From Neurospora crassa OR74A (Eukaryota > Ascomycota > Sordariomycetes > Sordariales > Sordariaceae): a DNA stretch of 64,000 nucleotides. Positions within the stretch are counted from its first letter, which is position 1. Each line of letters begins with the position of its first letter. Both the position numbers and the translations under genes were made by a program. Below, piece by piece: positions 44,986 through 56,370 of the stretch. The stretch lies in assembly GCF_000182925.2 (NCBI RefSeq), contig NC_026502.1:3472001-3536000 (forward strand), written 5' to 3'. The notes under the pieces are model-generated. The model searched no databases. It worked only from the letters and a program-made list of their open reading frames with translations, and was not told where the DNA came from.

Positions 44986-46625
44986 GGTTGCCAAAACGCA
45001 TCTTGAGACGTTATGTTGTGCATATTATCCTTTTTATCATCATGTTGAAACGACCTTCTCAAACATCGACTGCATGTGCAACACCATCCGAACCAAATGC
45101 AGAGGATTCAACCGCGAGATTTCAGGGTATAAGTTTTTGTCAGCATCTTGAAATTGGAAATTTTTCAAGGAAGTAAAAAGCATCAGAGACGTCGAACACA
45201 GCGTCTAATAAACCACCACAACCAACCACCGTTACCCTCCTCCTCCTCCTCCTTGTCATTAATCAAAGTATTTTCCACTATACCAAAACACATTCGGACT
45301 GATCGTACCGCCATCATTTTTCTTTTTTCTTGTTTCCTTTGCTAGATCATCTGTTCCTTTTACTTGCGGTGGATCCAGGAGATGCCGTTGGATAGTTATT
45401 GGATACCTACACTACTAAACCGACCTAATACTTGCGTGGCAACTCTGAAATTCATGGCTGTCTCCTCCAAACTCTTTTTTTTTCCCTTTTCATCTATATT
45501 CTATCTTTTCTTGTTGTTCGCTTTGCATTACTCATGGGGAGGGATGGGGAAGCATGGTAAAATGGACGGAGGCAGTACGGCTGACGGCGGGTCGGGAATT
45601 TGGCGAGATATGGTATTTCCCGAAAAAAACTGGAGCAGTCAGTGGGAGTGAGATTGGTAGAAGCTACCTGTTGTTCACCCCACCGACCTTGACAGCGAGG
45701 CTCTCCAAACGAGCGGGTGTAGTAATTTACCAGTAGTATAGTGCTACAAATAATCGAATCAAGAATAAAGTACCTAACTAGGGCGGCTGTTACAGAATGA
45801 CGACGCAAATGGCTATTCAAGGATGTGAGCTGCCAGTACTTCCCAGGCATATCTGGGCTGTGTGTCGCTCTCAAACGTAACACTGCCACTGCAGTTTCCA
45901 CGACCACAACCATCAGTCGTGTGCCTACATACTCTGTCCTTGACATCCATCGATCAACTTAATCCGGGACTGGCCAGGTTACCTTGAGACAGAACCGACA
46001 CTCCACCTCAGAGCACCGCGGACAGCGGCTTTTGTGTGCATTCCGGTGAACATGACACCGATATCGGCACTATACGAAGGGCGATGACGTAACGAAGAAA
46101 AGACATGGACAGCAACACTCAGGCACCGGCCTCCGAGGGGAAATCCCTCCGTTTGGCCGCCCGTGCGGCTCGTAACAGCTGCCGGGCCCGGGGCCCGGGC
46201 CCCGCTAAGCGGGCGGCGATAAGTGGATCTCTAACCTGACAAGTAACACCAATGAAATAACGCCTTCCGATAAGGCAGCGAAATTTCCGATAAGGACCTT
46301 TCCAACTTCGACGTTCTTTTTGGAATCGAGTGGTTCGACGACGTTCTTTCGAGTTTTTGAACTTTTTTAGCTGCGACGATACGTTCAAGGGGTAGTATCA
46401 ATCGAGCCTGCACTTTCCACTCTGGAATCTCACGCTATCCGGGATCAAGTCGTACGTAGCGCAGGCGGGAATCACGCTTTTACTCACTCAAGTTCGTGAA
46501 GCGGATTTCAGTTTCGTTTATTCTCATCCAACTGAAGGCGCTGCAATTGCGAATCTCAACCGCAATCACCACTCAGCCAACCCCTAGCAGAGAAATTGCG
46601 CCTCATTCACCAAACACACACCAAA
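44986..46625. other. Intergenic with a GC-rich palindrome cluster
   Basis: The sfl1 3' flank, then unremarkable sequence with no supported gene. The only structure is the GC palindrome cluster at 46157-46217. The start of the next gene follows at 46626. Confidence 0.5.
46157..46217. repeat. Nested GC-rich inverted repeats
   Basis: GCCGCCCG (46157-46164) is the inverse of CGGGCGGC (46210-46217). Inside lie GGGCCCGGGGCCCGGGCCC and CCCGC-TAA-GCGGG, so the 61 bp can fold into several strong hairpins. It lies about 410 bp upstream of the gene at 46626. It could be a regulatory or replication structure, or the end of a small non-autonomous element. Confidence 0.6.
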
Positions 46626-47792
46626 ATGTCCAAACCCTCAACCCACGGGGCTGGCCCCAATGGCAACGGAGGCAAACCCCCCGTCGCCCCGGACCTCAAC
46701 CAAGTCCTCAACTCCATCTCCCTCTCCATGTCCAAGCACCGCGGCTTGTTGGCCTCTCTCTCCAAGCATCGCCCTTCCGTGTCTTCCACCACCACCACCA
46801 CCACCAGCGGTTCAACAACAGCAAGCAAGCCGACCGCCACCAAGTCCGGGGGATTTTCAACCCTTCTGCAGCAGCAAAAATCAGCATCAACGACGACACC
46901 TGCTGCAGAGCAGGAGGGACAAGAAGAAGAAGAAGAAGAAGAACGCAAAATCCCAGACCACGAAGAAGAAATCAGGTCGATACTCAACCAACCTCCCAAT
47001 GCTGGATTGGGGTGGGTGCCGCCGTCCAAGTCTGACAACAATAACAACGGTGGAGGAAGCCAAGGAGGAATGCAGGGGAGCAAAGAAGAGAGGGAGTTGA
47101 GGAGGAAGATGGGGTTGAAGTGGCAGCAGCCCGGCGGACAGCAGCAGCAGGGACAGAAGAGAAAAAAGATGGAGGAGGAGAGTGAGAGTGAGGAGGAAGT
47201 GGGCAGGGCGGGGGCTGTTAGGGGGAAGAGGAGGGGTGTGGTTTCTGCGGATTTGGATGGAGGTTCGAAGGGAGGAAGAGGAACAGCGGGGAGGGGTGGC
47301 AAGCTTGGTGGTGGTGATTCAGCGAAGGGGAGGGGAGCGGTGCCTTTGTCTGTGTCTGGGGCAATGCTTGGACAGGGGAGCAAGGCAGTGGCGGGTGATA
47401 ACAAGGTGGTGAATGGAGGACAGGGTCGGCCGGATAAGGCAGAGGAAAATTCTACTTCTGCTGCTGCTGCTACTGCTGCTGCTCCCACGAACGAAGTCAC
47501 AGATGGCCTGCGTAAACCAGACGCAAGCGCAGAGCAGCAACCAAGTCCGACGACAGCCACCACCACGACTCCGCCAACAGATACGCCCAAGCCAGCAGAA
47601 AGCGAACCTGGCACAACTTCTGGACAATCTCAACAGGCCAAGAAAAAGAAGGAAAACGAAAACAGGAAAAAGAAGAAGAACAAGAAGAAGAGGAGAAAGG
47701 CTGCGCAGGCCGAGGGGGGAGAGGGAGCGCCAGTTAATGGGAAACAGACAGAAGAAGATGGCGGTCGTGATGATGGGGAAGAGTCAGAATAG
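46626..47792 (+). CDS. Low-complexity, Lys-rich protein, probably nuclear
   Basis: This single-exon gene of 388 aa starts at the ATG in CACCAAAATGTCC (46626). The N-terminus (DLNQVLNSISLSMSKHRGLL) and a middle block (EEEIRSILNQPPNAGLGWV, then EERELRRKMGLKWQ) look like short conserved motifs. Between them are Thr/Ser, Asn/Gly and Gln runs. The C-terminus has Ala and Thr-Pro stretches and ends in a strongly basic KKKKENENRKKKKNKKKRR block, a likely nuclear or nucleolar targeting signal, followed by an acidic tail (DDGEESE). No enzymatic domain is visible. The function is not recognised. The large antisense frame at 46607-47614 is a shadow of the same repeats. Confidence 0.7.
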   Translation: MSKPSTHGAGPNGNGGKPPVAPDLNQVLNSISLSMSKHRGLLASLSKHRPSVSSTTTTTTSGSTTASKPTATKSGGFSTLLQQQKSASTTTPAAEQEGQEEEEEEERKIPDHEEEIRSILNQPPNAGLGWVPPSKSDNNNNGGGSQGGMQGSKEERELRRKMGLKWQQPGGQQQQGQKRKKMEEESESEEEVGRAGAVRGKRRGVVSADLDGGSKGGRGTAGRGGKLGGGDSAKGRGAVPLSVSGAMLGQGSKAVAGDNKVVNGGQGRPDKAEENSTSAAAATAAAPTNEVTDGLRKPDASAEQQPSPTTATTTTPPTDTPKPAESEPGTTSGQSQQAKKKKENENRKKKKNKKKRRKAAQAEGGEGAPVNGKQTEEDGGRDDGEESE

Positions 47793-50700
47793 GCAGACGG
47801 ATTCAGCTCATGACAAGAACTCAATTGAACTGAACAGGTTGTGCTGTCTTTGCCGGTACGTTGTCCGCATATTCCTGGTTAGGAAGGCCACGGGCATACG
47901 GTACTTATGTATGCGGGACGGTGCCATGGAGTTCCAGCGAGAACAGCTTGCCGATACTTCTAGTGCTGTGTGTCGTCCTGTTTGGCACCTTCCATCTGAA
48001 TTCGTGGTCAGAAAGCCGGTCTTCTCCATCCGGACCTTCTACGTGCTGTCTTTCCTTGCTTCTTCGTACATGAGGAAGATGTATCTCGTCTGGAACCTGT
48101 TCTCTTGGGGGTAATGGTTAGAGGTATTTAAGGTCAGGTTTGTCCCATTTCGCCTTGGTGCATATCTTTCTCTTCTTTCCACCAGATCAGCCGTCTGCTA
48201 TTCTCATCATCCAGTCAGCCTCCTTCTTTTGCCATGGAGCAGATGAAGCGGTTCTGCGGATCATCCGGGAGCCCGCTCCACGGCAAGGTGCTCAAGGGCC
48301 GGCCCGCTCAAGGTAAAACTCCGCATCCAATCGGTGCCGGTGAGCGATGTGAAACGATCTCCAAAAGCAGCCAGGTGTGGTGGCTCGAATGGGGGGCCTG
48401 TACGTCGAGGACGGGTGGGTGTGAGTAGGTATGTATGTGCACGACGAGGACGAAGTGCATCAAGTACTTTCACGTACCTACCCATCGATGCTTGCAGTTG
48501 CCACAGCGCATATGAGAAACTGGGGGGAGGGGCGGTAATGAATCGGTGTTATTTCTTTTTTGGGGTCTGGATGGGTTTCAAAAAATCACCGAATTTAACG
48601 ATTGTGATGATGCGTTGACGTGCCATTGCAATGACCTAGGAATATGGAGGGTATTTCGGATGGACCCCTCCCGGTCATCATTGATGGTAGTCACGTCTAC
48701 CTAAGCAGTCTTGTATTGTATTGATACCTTGAACTGATTTAGCGAGTTAATTGTTCCGGACCGTCAATGACTATATATGTACTAACTTTCAAACCTTCAT
48801 CATAAGTGTAACAGCGACCGTCTTACAAGTCAATCAATCAATCAAAAGGTAAGTTACATGATCTAACGAGGTATCTACCCACCGATTGAAGCCTAAACGT
48901 TCTAAACATGTAAAACGTGAGTTGTTAACTGATGGTAAAAAAAAACAAGAAGCATGAGGTATCTATCTATCAATCTAGCTCTAGTGTCCGTCATGAGATG
49001 GACGACCCAATTCTACCTCTATCAATCAGGGACCCCTTAAAGAGCCACAGCTGGCTACTTAGAGATACTTTTGTCTCGACAGAATAGTTTCGACGAAATG
49101 GTCAGAGGGAAATTAGGTAGGTATCTATTGACTTGTGTTTTGAAACAAAGGTCATCTATCTAGTCCCTTCGGCGCCCACATCATTACCTCCCATGTTTCG
49201 TCTGTCTTCTTCTTCTTCTTCTTCTTCTCTTCACTCTTTCGGGAGAAACCTCTACCTCTGATGTTCAACAAACGGTTACAAGTACAGGTACAGGTACATG
49301 CTTGTTGTAATGAAGTACGGGGGTAAGCTTGGGAGGATTACCGGGAAGGAAAGAAGAAGAAGAAGAAAAAAAAAAAGTTGGGGTAAATCACTGCAAAGAA
49401 TGGAAAGCAAAGAGAAGAGAAGTGTTGAAACGCAACAAGTTCATTTGACTCACTTGGGTACTCATTTACTCACTTACTCACTTACTCACTCACTATTATG
49501 CTGCTGTTAGTCTATCATCAACGCAGGGCGAAGAGTCCCGGGGTCAGTGGATATGGGAAAACGTAGGTAGAGATACGTATAGCGTGCAGGCAAAGTCACC
49601 ATGGATGGGAAGAAGAGGGCCTGACAAGAGATGGAAAGTCGGATCCTGGCTACGGGTATAGTTGTAAAGCAAGCTTTTAAAACCGAGTGTCTCTTCAATC
49701 CTTGAAGCGGTTGATACCTGCGATTACTGATTGAATTGGGGTGCTTCAACACAACAAATCCTCAACTCTGATATGGCTGGCTATACTATCCGTGATATGG
49801 GACAAGGGGCATTTACCGACCGTCGATTGGACTTCTCATAAATATACTGCTGTCAAGACCCTGGAGAGTGGGTTATCCACAGCAGTCTGATCGTGGCCTT
49901 TGGATCAGCCGGCAGGATGTCCAAAATCTCAATGTTTACAGATCCAGTTAGACTATCAAACTCTACTAGCATAACCAAGTCCGTCACTTTGAGAGACTTC
50001 ATCAAGCGCGAGTAACTATCGAGGACGTCTAGAGCTGGCTAAGGGCTTGAAGTCTGGTGAGCATTTGTTTTTTATGCATGGGTGTGCCTGTACGTGTGGT
50101 TCTTCTTGGTGTAAATGTGCCGGTCATCTCTCTGAAGCGAAAGGTTTCCTCTATGTGTGAGAGAGCTGTAGCATGGAAAGATCAGTGGGTTTGCCTCAAA
50201 ACACAAAAATAGCAAAAACTGTAGTCTAGCTCCTTAAAAAAAAAACCAAAAGTAACAAATGTGTTTAAAAAAAAAAAAAAAACCGTGCCGCGTCCTCAGT
50301 TATGCCCAAGACCGAAAATACACACACGCAACACACACACCCCCAACATCATCAAGGGTCGTGGAAGCTCTCTAAGAAGCCCGCCGCCCATCCCATGTCT
50401 CAGCCAGCCACTCTTTCCCCCCTTGCCCTTTGCCAGGAATCGTGACGGACACTGGTGATGAGCCAACTATTAAGCTCCCTTTTCCGGTGCGTTCGATCAC
50501 CATCCTCTTAGGCCCCACCCTAACCTGTCCCGGCAAGCGAAGAAGAGCCCGCGGAACCGTGTGATGAATTCCCAAGGTAGCATGTAAAGCCGCCCCAAGT
50601 CTCCTCCCATGTTCCTCGCAAAACCACAGAAGCAGAGCCGAAACATTCCCAACTGAGATCCCATTAGAGCAGCATTTGCATCACAGCTCAACCCAGTGCC

Positions 50701-50799
50701 CACGCCGTAACATTCAATCGCATCATCATGTCGTCAAACACCGTCCGATGCGAAACCGTAACGCCAAGAGCGCAACCAATGCCGCAAGGCACAGACGCT
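47793..50799. other. Intergenic, 3 kb, simple repeats only
   Basis: CTT repeats lie at about 49,207-49,228 and TTACTCAC-type repeats at about 49,460-49,495. Short A runs occur near 48,940, 49,360 and 50,270, and an ACACACAC stretch near 50,320-50,340. No frame is convincing. The last 300 bp are the ypt1 3' flank. Confidence 0.45.
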
Positions 50800-51866
50800 T
50801 TAGCAGCAGCCGCCGGAAGAGTTGTTGGAGACGCCGTGGCCGGGGGAGACGTTGACGCTGGCTTTCGTGTTGTTGGTGGCGATGGAGCTGCCCATGCGCT
50901 CCTTGATCTGGCGGGCCATGGTAAGGAAAGCCTGCTCGACGTTGCTAGCGTTCTTGGCGGAGGTCTCGAGGAAGGGAATGCCCAGGCTGTCGGCGAACTC
51001 CTGTTGGTTGATGTGTAAGTATGTGGCTTAGACACGAGGGTTAGGGGTGGCTGTGTACCTTGGCGACTGTGTACTCAACAACCTTCTTGTCGGTCATATC
51101 GCTCTTGTTGCCGACGAGGAGCTTGTTGACGCCCTCGGTGGCGTAACGGTCAATCTCCTGAAGCCATTGCTTCACGTTGTTGAAAGAGTCCATATCCGTG
51201 ACATCGTAGACAACGCAGATGCCGTGGGCGCCACGGTAGTAGGAAGAGGTGATGGTACGGAAACGTTCTTGGCCAGCGGTATCCCACTGAATAAGCGACT
51301 GGGTCAGCGAATTTGGATTTCCAAAGTGTCCAGGAGTGCCGGGGGGTTGCTTACGATCTGGAGCTTCACGGTCTTGCCATCAAGCTCGATAGTGCGAATT
51401 TTCTAGCCAAACGGTCAGCATGTTGATGGGGGTCGAACGCATGTGTTGCGCAGGCAGGATAGCAGGACGTACAAAGTCGACACCGATGGTGGAGATATAG
51501 GACTCGGTGTAGGTATCGTCGGCAAAACGAAGGAGCAAGCAAGACTTTCCGACACCGGAGTCACCGATGAGGAGGAGCTTGAAGAGGTAGTCGTATCTGG
51601 TTGCATCGTCAGCAGGGTTCTTTGGGGGTGGTGGCGGCGGTGATCGGTCGAGTCGCGAAAGGGAAGGGGACGACGTCGGGTGAAGAGGGGAAGCGGTGGG
51701 CACCCTGAAGGTTAAACATGTTAGCAATCCGTCATGGAAACAACATGGGATACGGGCGGCGGCGATGATTGTAGGTGGCGGCAGCGTGGCGGCGGCTTAC
51801 GGTGATTTGGGAAGAGCAGGAGAAGGGCAACAGGAGACGTGATTAAACCTACTACTCAGGGTTCAT
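50800..51866 (-). CDS. ypt1: Rab GTPase Ypt1 (Rab1)
   Basis: Five exons (51856-51866, 51473-51596, 51355-51402, 51059-51286 and 50800-51000) give 203 aa, the usual length for fungal Ypt1. The first exon encodes only MNP plus two bases of Glu, and the first intron is 259 bp, long for this genome. All GTPase motifs are present: P-loop GDSGVGKS (15-22), switch I TIGVDF (40-45), WDTAGQE (62-68), NKSD (121-124) and ETSAK (149-153). The C-terminus ends GGCC, the double-cysteine geranylgeranylation site. Ypt1 acts on ER-to-Golgi and early Golgi membranes and in autophagy, and is essential in yeasts. High codon bias (C-ending codons) fits strong expression. Confidence 0.97.
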
Positions 51867-53394
51867 GATGGGCAACGAGGGACGCGCTATGCGATGTGGT
51901 GGTGTTGGGTTGAGTTGGACAGCGAAGAAATAAGGCGGGTATCGTAAGGTGGACGGTGGTGGAGCGAAAGATGGATGGTTTCGCTGAATGAGATTAGGTG
52001 TAGGTCGTTGGGGGTGGGAGGTCGGTCTGTTGGTTGATTGATGATGTGGAGGATTGTAGAAGTCTAGTGTAGGTGGGCGGATGGAAAGGCAGCAACAGCA
52101 CGCAGCATAGAACCTGGAACGGGCAACACGCAGAGCAACTTAACACGGGCAGTTGATGGAATGGGAGAGCGCCCTCGGCTGTCCTGGCTGACTGCTGGCA
52201 GCGAGTGGCAGTGGCAGCCCACCCACACCACCCGCACACTCTCCGGGCGGGGGGGTGATTGGCGACCGCCGGCCAAGAGGCGGGACACTGATCCATCCAA
52301 AACAGGGGACTCAAGCGGTGACGATGCACGTGACGCAGCAGCCGCCTCCTGACCCTTTCCCACTTCAGTTGCGGTATGTACGGTATTGCACTAACAATCT
52401 TGGAGTCGTCCCGATGATGTGCATTTCACAGCTAAACAAGTCCCAAAAGAAAAAAAGACAAAAAAAAACAATGATGATGAAATGTGGTTGAGATTCCAGG
52501 TTATTCTCTGTCCAAGAGACGACAACAAAGTACGGCTACGGAACTTTTTTGTTTTGGTATACCTCGAAAGTGCTTTGGCCGTTGTTCCCATGGCTACCTT
52601 TATTATCGTGGACTTGGAGGCTGGGCCACCTGAGCGGTGTCCACATGGGCTTCCATTGAATGAATGAATGTATCAATGAATGAATGAATGAATGGATCAA
52701 TGAATGAATGAATGATTCCCTTTTTTTTGGATTTGGGAGCAACATTGATTCACGGGTCCAACGGACTCCTGATCTTAGGAAGCTTCTAGCTTCAGTTAGG
52801 TTCCATCATCCAGCACATTTACATATGTATGCCGATAAGATAAGGCTCATGTGAAACAAGTGTACGAACGAAATGAGACCTCAAGGTTCTGGATATTTGA
52901 CCACAACCAAAATTACGATGAAGCATATGTCGTTTCATTGTATGCAACTAGGTTGCTCTCAAAGCCTCCTGACCTACACAATGTCCATGGATAGAGTGTT
53001 GATGATCAAGATCCAACCCCACAAAACATCACTATTGGAATCCCTGTCCGTGGGGAGATCCGGTGAGCAAGTGGAAGCCGATCCACCCGATTACCGACCC
53101 TCTTATCAGCTCTGTGGTCAACCATCCGAGCCAATCCGTCACTGACATCATTCCACCCGCTGTGCGGCACTCTTCGTCAGAGAGACAAGTCAACCACTTG
53201 GCGTTTTCACACTCTTGCAAATTGCATTCAACCCGGCCTTATCTTGCATCGATCCCAGCCCTATACACACCCCATAGTATACATACTTACACTGTCCATC
53301 TCAGCGCGGCGTGTTCCGACAGCCCACGTTGCGAGTCCACTCGTGTCGGCCCAGGTACCCGACCACCAAAGTGTTTAAAAACACCCACTGCACC
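51867..53394. other. Divergent promoter region with a TGAA repeat
   Basis: This lies between ypt1 (minus) and the gene starting at 53395 (plus). It holds the TGAA-type repeat at 52656-52714 and no supported gene. Frames of up to about 120 aa overlap on both strands. Confidence 0.5.
52656..52714. repeat. (TGAA)n microsatellite, interrupted
   Basis: TGAA units interrupted by TGTATCAA and TGGATCAA, about 59 bp in total. Confidence 0.9.
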
Positions 53395-54591
53395 ATGTCG
53401 GCGCCCACGAGGATACGAATAGCTGCTGGTGGTGTGGTGGGCAAGCAACAGCCATCCCAATGCCGATCCTACTTTCTCTCAAACCAGCCTCCAACACATT
53501 CGCAACCGACCTCATCACAGCCGCCGCCGCCAACCAAATCATCAACAACAAAAGTTAGTGGCGCATCATCGTCACCCGCATCCGTCGCAAACACCACCAT
53601 CAACAAGCGCTCAACATCCACCCTCCCAGAGACAAAACCGCGCAACCTCCCCGAAACCTGGTTCAACCCCAACAACAACATTCAAACCCCCGCAAAATCA
53701 CAATCCAGCAGCGATGAGATCCGACCTCCAGATGGCCCCGGCGGGCTGAACAAGCCTCCAGACGAGCGCAAAGTCAAGCTAGGCAAAAGTGCGAACCCCC
53801 TTCCTTCATCCCTCTATTATCTTCAACAACAACGAACCAACTAACACCATTCTCTCCGTCGTCAAACAGCCCTCCGAATCCTCCAAGCCCACCTCCCAAC
53901 CATCCTCCAATCCCCCCTGCCCACCTCCATCCTCTCCCCCCAAATCTCCCTCCACCTCTTCCCCTCCACCCACCCGCACCTCCCGACCGTCAGGGGCCGC
54001 GTCGCCTACATTGCCGCCCTATGGACCGCCCCCTTGGCCTGGAACCGGCTCCCCATAATCGGCAACGTCCGCCTCGAGATCCTGTCTGAACGCATGGTCG
54101 ACCGCCCGCTCTACAAGCCCCCGTCGCAAAACCGGCGCATCGGCGCCTATCCCGAGGAACTGATTGTGCGCTGGCGGACCATCGGCAACGCCAAGAATTG
54201 GGGCTTGAGTTTTATCAATGGCAGTGGCAGCGAGGCAGGAAGTGCCACGAAGGGGGTCAGGGAAACCGCGGACAAGAAGGGAACGACGACGACGACGGAG
54301 TACAAAGCGCCGGTGGGTGATGCGGAACCGTCGGCGGGGAGGGATAACAGCAAGAAGTCAGAGTTTACGGGGCTGTTTATCTTTGAGTTTGATGGGGAGG
54401 GGAGGATCTTGAGTCATACGATTGAGCATGCGCAGCAGGATGGGGAGGTTGAGAAGGGGGTGGGTGCGACGGTGGTTGGGTTGACGGATTGGTTGTTGGG
54501 TGGGATGAAGGGGGCGAGGGAAGGGGAAGGAGGAACATGTCCGGCTTTTACGGCAAGGCAGGCTGATGAAGCAGGTGGTGAGGTGAGGTGA
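53395..54591 (+). CDS. Conserved fungal protein, probably mitochondrial
   Basis: Exons 53395-53788 and 53870-54591 give 371 aa. The 81-bp intron has an unusual donor (GTGCGA) but a good branch site (CCAACTAACA) and acceptor (AAACAG), and the join reads KLGKTLRILQAHLP. The N-terminus (MSAPTRIRIAAGGVVG, later QCRSYFLS) is basic and lacks acidic residues, like a mitochondrial presequence. A Ser/Thr/Pro linker follows. The second exon encodes the conserved part: LHLFPSTHPHLPTVRGRVAY, ALWTAPLAWNRLPIIGNVRL and FTGLFIFEFDGEGRILSHTI. I recall a fungal family with this order that may have an NTF2-like fold; yeast Mco32 could be a distant relative, but I am not sure. The stop codon lies inside a GGTGA repeat (54576-54601), so the C-terminus can drift. 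It converges with the SET gene, 568 bp apart. Confidence 0.7.
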
Positions 54592-55159
54592 GGTGAGGTG
54601 ATGCTGGCAACTGGGTTTATGAGGGACATTTGATGGCATTGGGAATGGGAAAACTGGGGTTGGTGTGTTTTGGGATGCATGATGAGGATGAGGAACGATA
54701 ATGAACGACCTTCTCAGAGCGAGAAGTGTGGTCCCACGCTGCCAAAGACAAAAGGGCAAGCATTGTTTTACTGTACAACAATATGTATTTCTATATCCAT
54801 GATATCTACTCACCCCTTTTCTTCATCACCCCTTTTTCACTCTTTCGCCATGTACAATGCGTATTTGGCTATCATATCCAACACTGCCTTTTTTCTGTTT
54901 CCAAGGTTTCATATAAATTCAAAACAACCAGTAACGACAGGACGGCAGATTCCTCAGGCCACTCATCTCTTTTTTCCTTTGTTTTTCCCCATATTCAAAA
55001 AAAAAAAAGGGAAAAAAAGAAGAAAAAGAGACCGTAGCAGCCCTCCTCCACCAACACAGGTAGGTAGGTAGGCATGTGCTTCATATCATATCCCCTTCTT
55101 CCCCTTTAGGGTTGTATTTCCAGCAACATGCCTCCCCCCTCTCCCCCTCCCCCTCTCCC
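54592..55159. other. Convergent intergenic region
   Basis: A 568-bp spacer between two converging genes. It has A/G-rich and T/C-rich stretches and GTAGGTAGGTAGG at about 55,061. No gene and no clear terminator structure is seen. Confidence 0.5.
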
Positions 55160-56370
55160 CTAAGCCAAAACCTCCATCGTATCACCCCCCATCTCTCCAC
55201 TAAGCTCCCTACTCGTCGGCCCCCGTCTCCGCGCCCCCTCGGGACTTTCTTCCTCTTCCTCCTCCTTTTTCTTCGCCGCCCCATTATTCGCAGCAGCAGT
55301 AGCAGCATCATTGACAGCCCCGACATAGCTCATCAGCGCGTTCCTCGCGGCTTCCACCACCTTTTCGGCATGCGTCAAGGCATCTCGAAGGCTCTGCGCA
55401 ATTTGGTCCAACTCTCCGACTTTGTTATAGCCGTTGGTTTTCTCGGAGGAGGACTTCTTTTCGGGGATGGTGTAAGTGGCGGACGGGAAGTTGCTGCTGC
55501 TGTTGCCGTTGCTGTTGCTGTTGCTGTTGCTGCCGTTGAGGGATGAAGAAGAAGAAGAAGAAGAAGAAGAAGCTGTGGTGGTGGTGGTGGTGGTGGTGGA
55601 AGCATTGGCAGTAGTGGCGGAAGGGATAGAAGAGGAAGTACTAGTGGGACAACCGCGCTGTTCTTCGAGAAGGTCACGGATGTGGCCGTTTAGCCAGGCA
55701 CCCGCAAGTTGGGCGTCGGTCATGTCGCGGGCGCCGGAGATGCGGCCGCGGCAGGTGGGTTTGGCGCAGAGACAGTCGAAGGGCTGGGCCATGGTCCATT
55801 CGGTTGAGGGGTAGAAGAACTTTGTTGGGGGGTAGGGATGGGTGTTAGTCTGCCTGTTTGCCGGGGGAAAACAAAGAAAGGAAGGAAGGAAGGGAAAAGG
55901 GAGAGGGGGGGGGGGGGGGGGGGGGGGGGGGGAAATACAGTCAATTCCTCGCCGATTTGAATCCCTTTCGGGCCGGCGATGACGTTCATGTTACCCGTGT
56001 CAAAGATCTATTATTTTTCACGTTTCGTTAGCATATACCCTGGGTTAACGACCTCTTATAGCAGGAAAAAGTTTTATAGAGAGGGGGACAGAGGGACAGT
56101 AATATTACATACAAGAGACGGCTCGCAAGAGTGGTTGATGTACAGCAAGTCGCTGTTAAGATCCAGGTGCTTGTCACGGCCACACTGGACGGTAGCATAC
56201 GTCGGCTTCTCGGCCGGCGTGCAGGGGGGAAACTCGAGCTTGGCGAACAACGCAAAGGGCGGCAGAGCAATCTTGGAGATGCTCTTGGACGTGAACTCGG
56301 CCTCGTTGACGATGAGGTGAAGACGGTCCGGGTGGGAGGGCTGGACCCAATGGGGCTTGATGGGAGCCAT
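55160..56370 (-). CDS. Small SET-domain protein
   Basis: Exons 56113-56370, 55939-56007 and 55160-55819 give 328 aa, all joined in phase 0. Intron 1 is 105 bp (GTATGT...AATAATAG). Intron 2 is 119 bp and contains a 28-nt C run on the coding strand. The SET core is short and C-terminal-type: DLLYINHSCEPSL, then IAGPKGIQIGEELTFFYPSTEW, then a post-SET-like cysteine cluster (FDCLCAKPTCRGRISGA). NHSC and the GEELTFFY tyrosine, which bind S-adenosylmethionine and shape the active site, are present. The N-terminal SET-N part is minimal, so methyltransferase activity is uncertain; many fungal proteins of this size share this form. The last exon ends in Thr/Ser/Asn runs and a KKKEEEEEE stretch. The substrate is unknown. 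Confidence 0.85.
55905..55932 (-). repeat. G28/C28 homopolymer inside an intron
   Basis: 28 consecutive G on the plus strand (C in the transcript) within intron 2 of the SET gene, just 6 nt after the donor GT at 55938/55937. Confidence 0.9.

Noticed and set aside
46607-47614. 335-aa minus-strand open frame
   Set aside because: It is the antisense shadow of the low-complexity gene at 46626-47792; its Ser/Pro/Val runs mirror the Gly/Thr/Glu codons of the real frame.
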